This document shows, piece after piece, positions 30,989 to 42,719 of a DNA stretch of 64,000 nucleotides. Source of the DNA: Acholoe squamosa (lineage: Eukaryota; Annelida; Polychaeta; Phyllodocida; Polynoidae); NCBI GenBank assembly GCA_949317995.1, contig OX439037.1, positions 20,758,324-20,822,323 of the forward strand. The letters run 5' to 3'. The position numbers were made by a program, and so were the translations under genes. Below the pieces are notes generated by a model. That model was given only the letters and a program-made list of their open reading frames with translations. It was not told the DNA's origin and did not search any database. Within the stretch, counting starts at the first letter, position 1. Every line of letters begins with the position of its first letter.

Positions 30989-31411
30989 TGTGTTTACACA
31001 CACTTTTCGTATCAAATCCAACCATGACAAGTTGAGATATCAACAGGTACACATCCTTAGATAGTCTAGATGATCCCTCCATACTTATTATGTCCAATAT
31101 ATTCAAAATAAAAAAGAATCCATTGATTTTTACATCATATGCGGGTCGCGGTCCGGCCATTCCCACCCGCCTCCTTGTCCGACGAAAGTGTGTCAGTGGC
31201 CCGGATGTAGATATAGGTCATCTTCTTGTTGTACGAGGAAGACGCTGAAAATTTCGGACCGGTTTGAAAAATCAATGGATTCTTCTTTTTTTTTGAAGAT
31301 ATCGGACATATCAAGCATGGAGGGATCATCTAGAAAGTCTAAGGATGTGTATGTTTTAATATGGAGACTTGTCATGGTTTGATTCGATACGAAAAGTGTG
31401 TGTTAACACAG
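30989..31411. repeat. Inverted-repeat element, about 165-bp arms
   Basis: The ends read CTGTGTTTACACACACTTTT and, inverted, CTGTGTTAACACACACTTTT. The arms continue through GATGATCCCTCCAT, TAAGGATGTG and AATCAATGGATTCTT. The central about 80 bp is unpaired. No open frame of note. TIR-type non-autonomous element; no clear target duplication. Confidence 0.7.
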
Positions 31412-31786
31412 CAGTACTGCTAGCGGGTAGGTGCTACAGGTTTCTTATAATATATCAACATTAGAGTTCATCACCGATCAGTGTGGCATATGGCTAACGT
31501 CCTCGCCAACCAGCACTGCCGCCGGGGTTCAATTCTCCTACGAGTTTGGACAATGGAAATATGGCTAGATTAACTTTGTATAGCTGCCATAATTGTCCAA
31601 CTTGACCCGGAAAAAGTATATACCAAAAATTTCAAAAATGCACATGGGTGGTATATGCTGAATGATGCACGGCTGATATGCACATATCAGCACAAGAAGT
31701 GCCAGAATCGTGGTATAATAGGTAATAACGTATGGACAATTTGGATGTGTGGACAGTAAATAGCGGCAAGACCTCTACTAAAATGT
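31412..31786. other. No gene recognised
   Basis: One short stem (TTGGACAATGG..CCATAATTGTCCAA, about 31547-31605) and nothing else that I can support. Confidence 0.4.
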
Positions 31787-32533
31787 CTGGAGCTTAATTC
31801 AAAACATCCTGGGTTCGCAGCCCCAGCGATCTTAGTGTAGGCACATATCATAACACCTGACCGGTCTACCCTATTTAATGCAGTGGTTGCAGGCCTGTCA
31901 AGAATAGTAAGTCCTGGGATCTCTTCACTGTTCCTTTTCCAGCACTAAGATCACTGCGATCTTAGTGAAAGAAATGCATAGTACTTTCACCTCAGTACAA
32001 GAGCACTTACAGGAAACACTTCTGATCAAAAGAGTGAACAGCCTGCTGATTACATAAACAGGGGAGGGAGGACATTTACTGAGAGTCCTTGAGGGTTCTT
32101 AGGGCTACTCATGCGTTAAGTGCACTGTAAGGTAATTCTTCCCTTCTCTCTCTCTTTGTCCTGAGGGGAGGGCACAATGCTTCTAATAGGCAAGCATAAA
32201 TCATACATTCATGGGAACAACTCTTGAATACTGTACGGGGTCAACTGCACTTTTGTTAGCCCATAATTATGTGGACGGGTAACGATGGTATAAGCACTCT
32301 TGTGAAGAAGAGTGACTCCACAGCTATTCCTTTATTTTGGTACTCTTACCCCTGTGCCTAGTCAGTTATTCTTGGAATAGTGTAGGAGGGCTGAGGCTAA
32401 AATCGATGCGATCTTAGTGCTGGCTAGGATATGTAAACACAGTCTAATCTTAAGATTGCTTAATAGGATAAGGTAGAATTATTCCTAAGATCGCTGGGGT
32501 TGTGATCCCAGGATGTTTTGAATTAACCTCCAG
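31787..32533. mobile_element. Non-autonomous TIR element (about 750 bp)
   Basis: Left end CTGGAGCTTAATTC, right end GAATTAACCTCCAG. The inverted match continues through AAAACATCCTGGG and CAGCGATCTTAG. The motif GCGATCTTAGTG recurs inside (about 31956-31970 as a palindrome, 32402). No transposase. The target duplication is not obvious and the family is unknown. Confidence 0.7.
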
Positions 32534-33203
32534 GTCACATATTGGTCATCTGACCCTCTGCTCTTCGAGCCAACCTGGCAGGCATCTACCCTTGCTGCTG
32601 GTCTCCTGTGGGTATTTAGTCCCACAGCTGGCAGCTTGAGATATTAGCAATGGCTGCTGTCTGGAGAGTCTAATGGCTCACGTAATCAGATGTCACATGT
32701 GATATATGCGAAAATCCCATTCCACTTTGTATGTATTTTACCAAGCTTGTGAATATGTGTGCTTTACATATGTAGTTTACAGAGGCCTCATGCTATGAGC
32801 TATAATTGTAAGCCTGATTTAGATCATGGTCCATTGCCCAGTGGGCACAGAACGTTGCATCAAACTTATATGACAAAGGAAGAATTCCAGGATCCAATAG
32901 GTTTGGAGAAATACTCATGGATCTATGCACCAGTTTGAGTATTAAGGCCTTCACGGCCTCCCATAGTCTCAGTGCGGCAGCAGTTCCTTGCAGTGACGTC
33001 ACCCAGAGTCATAGACCACATACAGGTACACTTGGCCCAGGTATAAACCAACGACTATTGTTAGAGGCGGGATATATTAACAAGAATACTGAAAACCTGG
33101 ACGCTTCTAAAAAGCCCAACAACACTGCAACATGCCGAGCAACAGCAAGAACCTCAGGTCGGTAGTAGTACATAATGAACAGCAGATCACAGTACAGGTT
33201 ACC
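32534..33203. other. No gene; one partial element end
   Basis: GTGGGCACAGAACGTTGCAT at 32840-32859 repeats the left end of the element at 33204-33715, about 370 bp upstream of it. It is probably a truncated copy. The rest is unrecognised. Confidence 0.45.
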
Positions 33204-33715
33204 ACCCAGGGGGCACAGAACGTTGCATCAACGTTGACAACCCGCTGATATTGTGTTGATGATGTTGATCAACTGGTCTTCAACAGCTTTTCAATGATTC
33301 TATTTCAATGTTGTCAACCAACACCATTTCAACATCCAATCAACAGTTGACATATCAATGTTGAAATATTGTTCTCAATTCAATGTTGACTCAACATTGA
33401 TTTGTCAATGTTGAATCAACAATATTGATTTTAATGTTTATTCAACATTAACATGTCAACAGAGAATGCCCTAACAAATATTAACATTGTTTTAACATCT
33501 TATCAGTGTTGTGTCAATGTTGTGTCAACTTTGAATCAACATAGAAATACAAATGTTGAATCAGCACTGATGGTTAGATGTTGAATCACAGTTGATTTTG
33601 ATTATGTTGTGTCAACTTTCAAATTCAACTATATTTCAACCCTATATCAACCGTTGATATGCAAACATTACAAACGTTGTTTCAATGCTGAATCAATGTT
33701 GATGTGCCCAGTGGG
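33204..33715. mobile_element. TIR element filled with a TCAACGTTGA-type array
   Basis: Begins CCCAGGGGGCACAGAACG and ends TGTGCCCAGTGGG, an imperfect inverted pair. The interior is a degenerate array of near-palindromic decamers such as TCAATGTTGA and TCAACATTGA, dozens of copies with irregular spacing. Elements with CCCAGTGGGCACA ends and AACGTTG arrays are, as I recall, common in marine animal genomes; the superfamily is not settled here. Confidence 0.6.
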
Positions 33716-34485
33716 TAGGTGCAACATCACTATTAGAACTATGAGTGTATCAGGGAGATTTAGAACTTCTACAGCTATAAATATTAATCAAAGAGTGAAG
33801 GCATAGAATTAATGGCAATGTACCACCTTTTCCTCAATGGTATATTGCAAACTTATTCGGTTTTTGATAAGTAACAAGTAAGAGAAATCTGTACCTGAAG
33901 AAACAGTTTCTGTGTTTAATTTCATACTCTTGAGGTAAAAGTAACAATCAGCAGTGAAAGCTCATGTGTGTCTGTAATTGAGTATTTTATTCCAAGAAAC
34001 ATGAAGGAGTATGATTGTGTTCGGACTGTTGGGTCATATCAGGCAGGCATTAGACAGGCAAGACTAATAATCAATACCTCTGTAGGAAAGGGGACCCCTG
34101 GGAGGCCCTTAGTGGAGGTCCCTTTTCCTGTGTTGATTGATTATTCTCTTCATGTTCTAGAATTTATAAGTAATATAATGGCTTACAGGATTCATGTATG
34201 GATATATGCTAATATTTGTCGTTTACATGAAGTCTCCAAGTGACCTAATCAGCTGGACCCAATGGATAGTTATTAACAGGAATTTCTTTACCACAAGTTG
34301 CTAACTTGCAGCATAGATCCTTAATGCTATAATATCCAGTGTTAGACATGGCTGTATGTACATCTTTTTCTTTTGAAAAAAAAACGCTTCCTCTGAGACA
34401 CTCATCTCTCAGAGCTTAATGAAAGATCAGGATCAATATGGGGTCAATTACTCCTATCCAAGTGGTGCAGCAACAAGGGCTATGG
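33716..34485. other. No gene recognised
   Basis: A 91-codon open frame (33968-34243) contains no motif I know. No repeat structure stands out. Confidence 0.4.
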
Positions 34486-34806
34486 GCTATGGGATTTGTC
34501 GTCAGTTGAGAGGCTTCAGGTTGTTTATACCTGCAAAACCGATGGCCATCAGTCACAGATGGACAGCGTAGGGACAGTATCTTTAGGGTCCCCGACTATC
34601 TAGGTCTAATAGAGCTTGGAGTTCCTAATTCAGCCCAAATCTTTTCAATTCCATTATCACTGCGCACCAGCTGCTGATAGGCTGCCAAAGGGTGGCCGCC
34701 ATCACTGCATGAGGCTTCATGACCAGTTTACCTTATTAGTGGTCACATGAATATTCTGGTGCATCAACAGCCTGAAGCCTCTCAACTTATGACGAACTCC
34801 ATAGCG
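34486..34806. repeat. Small inverted-repeat (MITE-like) element
   Basis: GCTATGGGATTTGTCGTC followed by AGTTGAGAGGCTTCAGG at the left is mirrored at 34761-34806 with a few mismatches (CCTGAAGCCTCTCAACTT). The interior is about 230 bp with no coding content. Confidence 0.65.
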
Positions 34807-35114
34807 TGAAGCCCCAAATTTCGTCAGTTCTGCATGCTTGACAACTGTGAGCCAGCAAGCAGACGGGGGTTCCGGCACATTTAGTACTTAATTTAGCCAC
34901 CAGGGGCCACCACTATGAGCTAGATAATGAAAGATATGCATAAAACTGCTATAGGGTACTTTTTGATGAAACTTTCTACTTTGGGTCGAAAATTTCCAAA
35001 AATGGCGTGAAAAAAGAATGTTTTTAGACCTCACATTCCAGCTTAAGTCTATCTTTCCATGTCCTCAGATGCAATTAGTTCATATTATGCTGTATAATGT
35101 ATATAGCATAATAT
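34807..35114. other. Left flank of the gypsy element, no gene seen
   Basis: Ordinary AT-rich text. Its last five bases, AATAT, are the left copy of the target duplication. Confidence 0.5.
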
Positions 35115-35490
35115 TGTAGAGGTACGCATTGTCTAACCATAGAGTTGGGTACCGTCTGACGTGGCGGGTGATTCGAGTCGTCGGACGTTCCTCAGGTTCC
35201 GGATAGGTGGCAGCACCCATCCGGGTCTGTGGGGACATCTGACGACGAACACCTGGGTCCTTATATAAAGCCCAGGGCTCAGTCGCTACGTCAGAGGCCC
35301 TTCTGGCCTCCGCACCATGTAGACCATTATCCATCAACATTAGCTGCCTCTTCTATACCATCCGGCAGCTGTGAGTGTACTCTAAGAAATAAAACTAACC
35401 GTTGGCATACACTTGGAATACTGTCTTACTCTTCCTTTCCGAATCGTAAGACCCGAACCCCCCAGGTATGTAAGGCCACAAACCCTTACA
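35115..35490 (+). repeat. 5' LTR of gypsy element
   Basis: Starts TGTAGAGGTACGC and ends CCCTTACA. Contains a TATA-like TTATATAAAG at 35261 and an AATAAA at 35388, as expected for an LTR with promoter and polyadenylation signals. Confidence 0.93.
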
Positions 35491-35515
35491 CTGGTGCCGT
35501 GACCAGTTAATTCTG

Positions 35516-38328
35516 GTGAATAGCCCGGACGTTATAACGTCCGAACGGCTGGTACATGGGTTAGATAACCTCACGGAAGCTAACCCAGCAGGGCAACTAA
35601 TTGCCCAGGAGAATGGCAATGGATCATTAGTGCTCCAAAACCATTCGAACTCCCAAGATGCGGATTCTGCATCTTGGAGAGATCCCGAACCCCACTATAA
35701 TGATAGTGAGGAGAATTTACCAGACTCTGTACGACGTGAACAGTCCATACAGAGACAGGGTAAGTTAATGAGCCAACAATCACTTGTCGATGAGTTAACT
35801 AATTCGATGTTCGAAGTTGGTGGTAGTACTAATCCAGAACATCCGGCACCAATGCCAAAAAGGTTAACATTCGGAGAACTACCTTATAGATTACCTAGAC
35901 CCGGACTACCAATATTAGATTACAGCGCTATAGATGGCGACTTAACCTATGCGGTACCGGAAGGTGAGGAATTTAAACAACCGGATGTCCTGTTGTTAAA
36001 TGAAACTTACGTAACTTTGAACGAGAACCTAAATACCTTGGTCAAAGCTAAAGATGAAGTATTCCATGAAAAACTTCAGCTGGAAGAGGACCTAACTGGC
36101 ATGCGGAAGGAATTCGAAGCTAGAAGGAGTGAGTACATGAAGGAACTCGAGAATGAAGAACTAAAACTTCAGGAAATGAGAAAGTCATTCAATAAGGAAT
36201 ATGACAATAGACACATTCGTATCCAAACATACATAGATACGAACGACCAACTAAGTCTTGATAAGGCAAAATTCGAATCCGAAATATGCCATTATCAAAA
36301 CGAGTTGGAGGAATTGAAACTTCAGTGTACTAAACAGGCTGAAGACAATGAAACTATCCGGGTAGGCATTATAGCTTACAATAAACAACTGGAAGAAGAT
36401 AGACAGAAACTCACGAATGAGCTTCAGGAATTGCAGACTACTGCAATAACCTTAGATAAATATGTAGAAGCCGCCCAGTTGACTATAGGTAATATAGATC
36501 CAGCTGTGGTGTCTAAAATGTTAGGGAAGACAACTCCAACTAGATACAACCCATTCGTTAACGACGGGGCTGATAAGAATGTAGTATCCGGAGTCTATAA
36601 GAAACCGGATAATGTCGCAGATAATGGAACCGCACCTACACCAGCAACTCCAGTGCTGGATACAATAGGTCCGGCACCGCCAATACCAGATTTGAGTCAC
36701 AAAATCAAAGCGACTCGCGATAGTGCTACTGGAACTAACAATAATACACCCATAGCACAACCAAGAGTACCGGGTCCACCGAGGCATATGTTAACACCAC
36801 CTTCATATTTCTCCCAACCTGGCCATAGTACACCAGCAGGTCCAAGATTACCGAACCGACCTCAGGGTCCAGGTAATGGTCCTACTGATGGACGTTTTCC
36901 AAGACCAAACCCGCCACAAAACAACGTTAATGGCGGTATGTATCAACCAAGAACATCTTCCTATGGATATAGATATAATTATAATCCATCAGGAAGTGGT
37001 AATTATCAAAATGGTAATAACTATAACCAGGGATGGAATCAAAATAATTCTTACCCTAGGTATGCGTCTTTTGGAAACGCCGGTTACAATGGTGGATGCC
37101 CTGGCGGTTCATCCGGAAACTATCATAATAATGGTCCACCAGGAGGGAACCCTCCAGGCAGCCCAGGAGGATCCGGATCCGGAGGATCAGGAGCCAATGT
37201 ATCCAAAACCTTGGCATTGACTGCTACCGAAAGGGAGCGGATGGCATGGAAGTCATGAACTGGAGCATGCGAGAAGCAGATAGACTACGCGGATGTAATA
37301 ATCCGGCACGTAGACAGGCACGGATACCCCCTCCATATGATTCTAATGATCCATGGAAGGACAGGTATCAAGCTTTTGTCGAAGAAGTCAATTGCAGCGG
37401 CTGGACAAAAGAAGAAGCTCTGCCGTATTTGATCTGTTGGTTGAATAAAGGTGGAAAAGTAGCCCTCAACCAATGGAGAGCAGCGTACGGATTATACGGC
37501 ACCTATGATCAATTGGTCGAATGTGCCGCATACCTATTCGGATCAATCGTTAGAGAAGATCCATGGGTAAGCTTCAAGAAAAGAACACAGAAACCTAAAG
37601 AATCTCACAAGGTCTTTGGTTTGGAGCTACAGGACTTGCTATCAAAAGCACGTCCAAATTGGGCTCATGACGATGACTGTTATCTACAGGAATTGTTTAT
37701 ACAATTCTATAATGGATTGCGGGATCCAGATCACAAACAAGTTGTTTGGGATTCTTGGAAGGATGACACTTCCTTCAGTGACCTGTTCATAGCAATCGAT
37801 GGACATGACATGAAGAAACGATTGGTAGGTCTAGGACCTAACCCGGTAAGAGCAGCACCTTTTCAATATGGAGGTACACCTGCTCCGATATATGACACTT
37901 CCCAGTTAGCTGCGGTTGATTCGCATGAAGCTGATGAGGAGGATGAATATGTCTCCGATGAAAACGGAGAATATATTGGATCAGTTCAGGTAGCTGGAAA
38001 GTATTACTGACAAAAGCGGTATAGGAAAGTACATTCGAGAGGAAAGGGAGGATCTGTTGCTGGTAAAACAGCTTCCGGATCAACTCAACCTAGCAATGTA
38101 GTCTCTGCGGCGAAGCCAACTGTGGCCGCCACTGTTGCTCCAACTAATGTGATGGAAACACTAATAGCCGGACTAACAGAAGCTCTAAAGAGACCGAGAG
38201 TTGATAAATCTCAGAGGAGATGTTTCAGATGCCAGAAACTGGGGCACTACGCTCCTGAATGCATGGCTGAGAAACCTGTCCCTCGTAGACAGGAAGGTGT
38301 CTCTGGAATAAGTACAGAGGAAAACTAG
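35516..38328 (+). CDS. Gypsy element gag-like region (fossil)
   Basis: The first part has a long predicted coiled coil (about 35980-36500) and then a Pro/Gly/Asn-rich low-complexity region. Next is a capsid-like helical domain (about 37340-37830; WTKEEALPYLICWLNKGG, QWRAAYGLYGTYDQLVECAA). A CCHC zinc knuckle (CFRCQKLGHYAPEC, about 38222) closes the region. A long coiled-coil, Gly/Pro-rich leader before the capsid is unusual in length. Not open throughout. Confidence 0.75.
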
Positions 38329-38438
38329 AGAGGGGTCTCCCGAGGGGCAAAGAAGGGGATCCCAGTGACAAATCTTGCCATGATATCACCATTTGTGATG
38401 ATAGTTCGCATGTAGTAGCAAACTCGCCTAGCACTGAG

Positions 38439-41400
38439 GTGGTTGTAGACACCCGGAAGGTTAGGGAAGCTGATATAACAGGTGCCACGGGAGCACAGGG
38501 GAAACCCAATATCAGTAACGAGGCAGGCGGCTACGAGTTAGCCAAGGTCTGTGGTGCCCACCTGCCCCTGGGTCATCCTTGTCTGGAATTCCTGAAAGGA
38601 TGTGGATCGACTCCTGGTGTGAACAATGACGTTCCGATCCTCATGGATATGCCCTCTGTTCTAAACGGAAGGCGGTGGTATGTTTGCCTTACTGTTAACG
38701 GAAGATCTGCCGAATTCCTTGTGGATACAGGAGCTAGCCACTCTTGTATCTTCAGGAGGTTCTACGATCTTATACCGGATGATCATGATACTCTCAAATC
38801 GGGAGGAAATGCTCAGACAGCCGATGGCAGTACCTTGCAAACGTATGGTAGAACTTGTGTGAAACTACAGTTGGATGGAATACATGACTATGTCATGAGC
38901 GCCACCGTTGCAGATATAGCAGATGAGGGGATACTCGGGTTGGATTTCGCATCCCTGTATGGAGCTGTGTTGGAACCCCAATCAGGAGTGTTGAGTGTGA
39001 AATACCCATATCCCGTAAAGGTTAGGTGTGTACTGAGACAAGTAAGCAGTATGGCTAGTGTAGCACACACTGTGCGAATCCCTCCGGGAGTAGCCTGTGA
39101 TGTGCTTGTAAGAAGTGATCCTGCAATGCGCAATAAGCCTGCAGTGATAGAACCGGATGTAGCTACTCTGTCAAGTATTGGATTAGTATCCGGAAACACT
39201 ATTGTAGCAAATGCATCCTGGTCGGTAGTACCTGTCTCCACTACTGGAAACAGTACTATCTTCTTGAAAAAGGGACAAGTTTTCGGAAACGTGACCCTTT
39301 CGGAAACTGTAACGGATAGTAAGATGAACTTACAAAAGGTAACAGGAAATGATGAAATTTCGGAAGACTTACTCAAGTTGTATGAAGAAACTTCATTAGA
39401 AGATCCGGAAGACCAGAAAGTGTTCTATGAATTGCTCTGTCAGTATAGGACTGCCTTTGCCAAACCTGGTGAAAAACTAGGTACGACAAACAAGGTAGTA
39501 CATAAAATAGATACTGGAGATGCGGAACCCTTTAAAATACCGTATAGGCGGTTACCTTTAGTGAAAAAGAGAGTAGCTGAAGAGGAAATAAACAAGATGT
39601 TGGAACAGGATGTAATAGTCCCTTCCAATAGTCCATGGAGTAGTCCTGTGTGTATGGTAACAAAGAAAGACGGTACTATCCGCTTTTGCATAGACTACAG
39701 GAAGTTGAATGGAATAACGAAAAAGAATTCGTATCCATTACCGAGAATAGACGAAACCATTGACTCCTTAGGAGAAAACAGTTGGTTTTGTACCCTAGAC
39801 TTGCAATCAGGTTACTGGCAAGTGGGAATGAACCCATCAGATATGGAAAAAACTGCATTTTCGAGTCATATTGGGCTATTCCAATATAACGTAATGCCGT
39901 TTGGTTTGTGCAATGCACCAGCAACATTTGAAGCAATGATGGAAACAATCCTAAGTGATTTATTGTGGAAAAGATGTCTTGTATATCTTGACGATGTCAT
40001 AGTCTTCGGAAAAACATTCGAAGAGTGTTCTAATAACCTAAAAATGGTATTAGAACGTATTATTTCTAATGGTCTCAAATTGAAACCTAAGAAATGCCAC
40101 ATGTTTAGAAAGTCCATAAATTATTTGGGCCGCATCATTAGTGATGAAGGAATAAAAGCTGATCCGGAGAAAATCGAATCAGTTACGAATTGGAATAGAC
40201 CTAAAACACCCAAAGAAGTGAGGTCCTTTTTAGGATTCTGTTCCTATTATAGGGAATTTATTCCGAACTATTCTAGAGTCAGTTATCCATTACAAACAAT
40301 AGCTAACTGGACTCCAGGAAGTACCAAGGAAAAATTTCCTTGGACGCATGAACAGGAATCTGCTTTTCAGAAGCTAAAGGACCTGTTCACGAGTACTCCA
40401 GTATTACAATATCCGAATGAAACGGATCATTTCATACTGGATACTGATGCTAGTAATGATAGCATTGGTGCAGCTCTCTCGCAAGTCCAAAATGGGAGAG
40501 AAGTACCAATTGCCTTTGCCAGCAATACACTGAGCAAGACTCAGCGCAATTACTGCACAACCAAAAGAGAGTTGTTAGCAGTAGTCATATATACCAAGAA
40601 GTTCAAACATTTCCTATGGGGAACGAACTTTACATTGCGTACGGATCATTCCTCTTTAAGATGGCTATTGAACTTCCGAGATGCTGAAGGAATGTTAGGC
40701 CGATGGTTAGCCCATCTATCAGAATATGGGCTCGAACATCACCAGATTCAGCATAGACCTGGAGTGAAGCATTTGAATGCTGATGCCTTGTCTCAAATAC
40801 CAATCCGGAAATGTGATAATCCGGATTGTACTGATTGTGGAGCTCATAGGGCAGTGTTAGCAGGGATTCGAAGACCATTCGAACCCCTAGTTGCCAGTGT
40901 ACTGGATTGGTCTATGGATCACATACGACGTTTCCAGGAAGCTGACTCGATAACTGCGCAGCTATTGCAATTAGTACCAAAGGGTATACGTCCAGTTAGA
41001 CCCGAGGTCTCTCTGGAAAATCGAGAAATGAGAAGGTTTCTTGCTCAATGGACCGAGCTTGAAGTCCGGAAAGGCGCGTTATACCGCTGGAAGCCATGTA
41101 ATAATGGTGAGAAAATCATGCAAGTGGTAATACCACATGCCATGAGACATGACATTATGTATTTCTGTCATGGACATCGGACCAGTGGTCATTTTGGAAG
41201 GAAACGTTCGTTGGCACGACTTTCCAAAAAATACTACTGGCCTGGCATGACCAGAGACTTGCAAAGATGGGTAATCACCTGTCCAGATTGTTGTAAAAAC
41301 AAACCCGGACCCGGGATGGGCAAACTTCCCCTATCCCAAGAACTTTTCGGAGTTAGATTCGCAAGAATCGGGGTAGACATCATCAGTGGATTGAATACAA

Positions 41401-42251
41401 CCGCTAATGATAATACCTGTATGATGGTAGTGTGTGATTATTACACAAAATACACTAAAGTATTTCCACTACCAGATCACAAAGCAGTTACTTGTGCTGA
41501 AGCTTTTGTAAAAGGTTGGGTACTAAGTTTCGGTGTACCATTAATGTTACACAGTGACCAAGGCAGAGAATTTGAATCAAATCTCTGGCAGGGTATGTGC
41601 GAATACTTAGCTATTTGTAAGACTAGAACCAATCCGTATAGGCCACAAAGCGACGGATTGGTAGAAAGGTTCAACAGAACCCTTATCCAAGTTCTAAAGT
41701 CGCTCGTCAATGAACATATGGATGACTGGGATGAGCAATGTCATTTTGTGACACATGCTTATAACAGTACGGTACATTCAAGTACAAATTGTACTCCGAA
41801 CCTTTTAGTATTCGGAGAAGATCTAATAATGCCTGCCGACTTAGTATTTGGAGTCGTAGGGATGGACCCGGAACTACCTTGCCATGTAGTTTTTGTGGAA
41901 TGTTTAAGAGACAGATTTAAAAAAGCATATGAGTCTGTCCGAATCGATTTGGAGAAAAGTGCCAAATGGCAGAAAGTTGGATATGATACCGATCTAAAGC
42001 ATCGGAAATTCCAATCCGGAGATAGAGTTCTTAGACTACATGAACCACTTAGACACGTAAAATTAGCGTCTAATTGGGATGGTCCCTTCACGGTAACCCA
42101 AGTTATCAGTGATTGTACCGTAATTATTAAATCTGACCTTGGTCGACTTTATAAGTCAAATGTGGCCAGACTAAGGAAATGGTCTGGGAGGGAGACCTCC
42201 ACAGAAATGTATGGTGAAGGGTCCGGAAAGATCCTGAACCGAAACGCATAA
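38439..42251 (+). CDS. Gypsy element pol (protease, RT, RNase H, integrase)
   Basis: One open 1,270-codon frame. Aspartic protease at LVDTGASHS (about residue 95). Reverse transcriptase from WSSPVCMVTKKDGTIRFCID to YLDDVIVFGK (about residues 400-600). RNase H from DTDASNDSIGAALS through TDHSSLRWLL. Integrase with an HHCC zinc site (HGHRTSGHFG, CPDCC) and a DDE core (GVDIISG, HSDQGREFE, YRPQSDGLVERFNRT), ending with a GPY/F-like module (NWDGPFTVTQ). The order is that of Ty3/gypsy. No chromodomain seen. Confidence 0.93.
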   Translation: MVVDTRKVREADITGATGAQGKPNISNEAGGYELAKVCGAHLPLGHPCLEFLKGCGSTPGVNNDVPILMDMPSVLNGRRWYVCLTVNGRSAEFLVDTGASHSCIFRRFYDLIPDDHDTLKSGGNAQTADGSTLQTYGRTCVKLQLDGIHDYVMSATVADIADEGILGLDFASLYGAVLEPQSGVLSVKYPYPVKVRCVLRQVSSMASVAHTVRIPPGVACDVLVRSDPAMRNKPAVIEPDVATLSSIGLVSGNTIVANASWSVVPVSTTGNSTIFLKKGQVFGNVTLSETVTDSKMNLQKVTGNDEISEDLLKLYEETSLEDPEDQKVFYELLCQYRTAFAKPGEKLGTTNKVVHKIDTGDAEPFKIPYRRLPLVKKRVAEEEINKMLEQDVIVPSNSPWSSPVCMVTKKDGTIRFCIDYRKLNGITKKNSYPLPRIDETIDSLGENSWFCTLDLQSGYWQVGMNPSDMEKTAFSSHIGLFQYNVMPFGLCNAPATFEAMMETILSDLLWKRCLVYLDDVIVFGKTFEECSNNLKMVLERIISNGLKLKPKKCHMFRKSINYLGRIISDEGIKADPEKIESVTNWNRPKTPKEVRSFLGFCSYYREFIPNYSRVSYPLQTIANWTPGSTKEKFPWTHEQESAFQKLKDLFTSTPVLQYPNETDHFILDTDASNDSIGAALSQVQNGREVPIAFASNTLSKTQRNYCTTKRELLAVVIYTKKFKHFLWGTNFTLRTDHSSLRWLLNFRDAEGMLGRWLAHLSEYGLEHHQIQHRPGVKHLNADALSQIPIRKCDNPDCTDCGAHRAVLAGIRRPFEPLVASVLDWSMDHIRRFQEADSITAQLLQLVPKGIRPVRPEVSLENREMRRFLAQWTELEVRKGALYRWKPCNNGEKIMQVVIPHAMRHDIMYFCHGHRTSGHFGRKRSLARLSKKYYWPGMTRDLQRWVITCPDCCKNKPGPGMGKLPLSQELFGVRFARIGVDIISGLNTTANDNTCMMVVCDYYTKYTKVFPLPDHKAVTCAEAFVKGWVLSFGVPLMLHSDQGREFESNLWQGMCEYLAICKTRTNPYRPQSDGLVERFNRTLIQVLKSLVNEHMDDWDEQCHFVTHAYNSTVHSSTNCTPNLLVFGEDLIMPADLVFGVVGMDPELPCHVVFVECLRDRFKKAYESVRIDLEKSAKWQKVGYDTDLKHRKFQSGDRVLRLHEPLRHVKLASNWDGPFTVTQVISDCTVIIKSDLGRLYKSNVARLRKWSGRETSTEMYGEGSGKILNRNA

Positions 42252-42274
42252 TAGACCAGGTAAAGAACACTACA

Positions 42275-42523
42275 GTGAAGCGAGGCCGTGGTAGGCCTAA
42301 AAAGTGTTCCGAATCAGTGACACCCGCGCCAACACCGATTAAGCGTGGGGGAGTTAAAAAAGTCTCGGCAGGTGAAGACAAAAAGAAGAGGAAAGGTGTC
42401 TCTAAGGCTAAGAAACACCTAGAAAAGGCTCTTCAGACTGTCAGGTCCGATAAAGAACTATCCGAGAAGGGGAGATACGTTCGTCGCAGCCCTCGAATTG
42501 CCCAGAGGACTGCAGTGACCTAA
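42275..42523 (+). CDS. Short Lys-rich frame after pol in gypsy element
   Basis: 82 codons, extremely basic (KRGRGRPKKC, an AT-hook-like core; DKKKRKGVSKAKKHLEKALQ). It could be a pol C-terminal tail or a separate small product. AT-hook-like sequence could bind AT-rich DNA; that is inference. Confidence 0.4.
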   Translation: MKRGRGRPKKCSESVTPAPTPIKRGGVKKVSAGEDKKKRKGVSKAKKHLEKALQTVRSDKELSEKGRYVRRSPRIAQRTAVT

Positions 42524-42719
42524 CCTGTATACACAACGTGTGTAATGTTTACATTTAGAGGAACGGATGACAACTGACCCGAAAGGCTTATTTGTCGCCG
42601 CCACATGATGTACCAATGGGTAGTGGACGGATAATCCGGTGGATTTGCTTAAGCTTTCCATAATCTCCACTTAAATCCCCAGACGAGTCATCGGTGTGAG
42701 CGATAATTACCTAAAAAAA

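Noticed and set aside
31080-31290. Homology between the 30989-31411 inverted repeat and the Crypton region near 2770
   Set aside because: They share only a short AATCAATGGATTCTT-like string, which is not enough.
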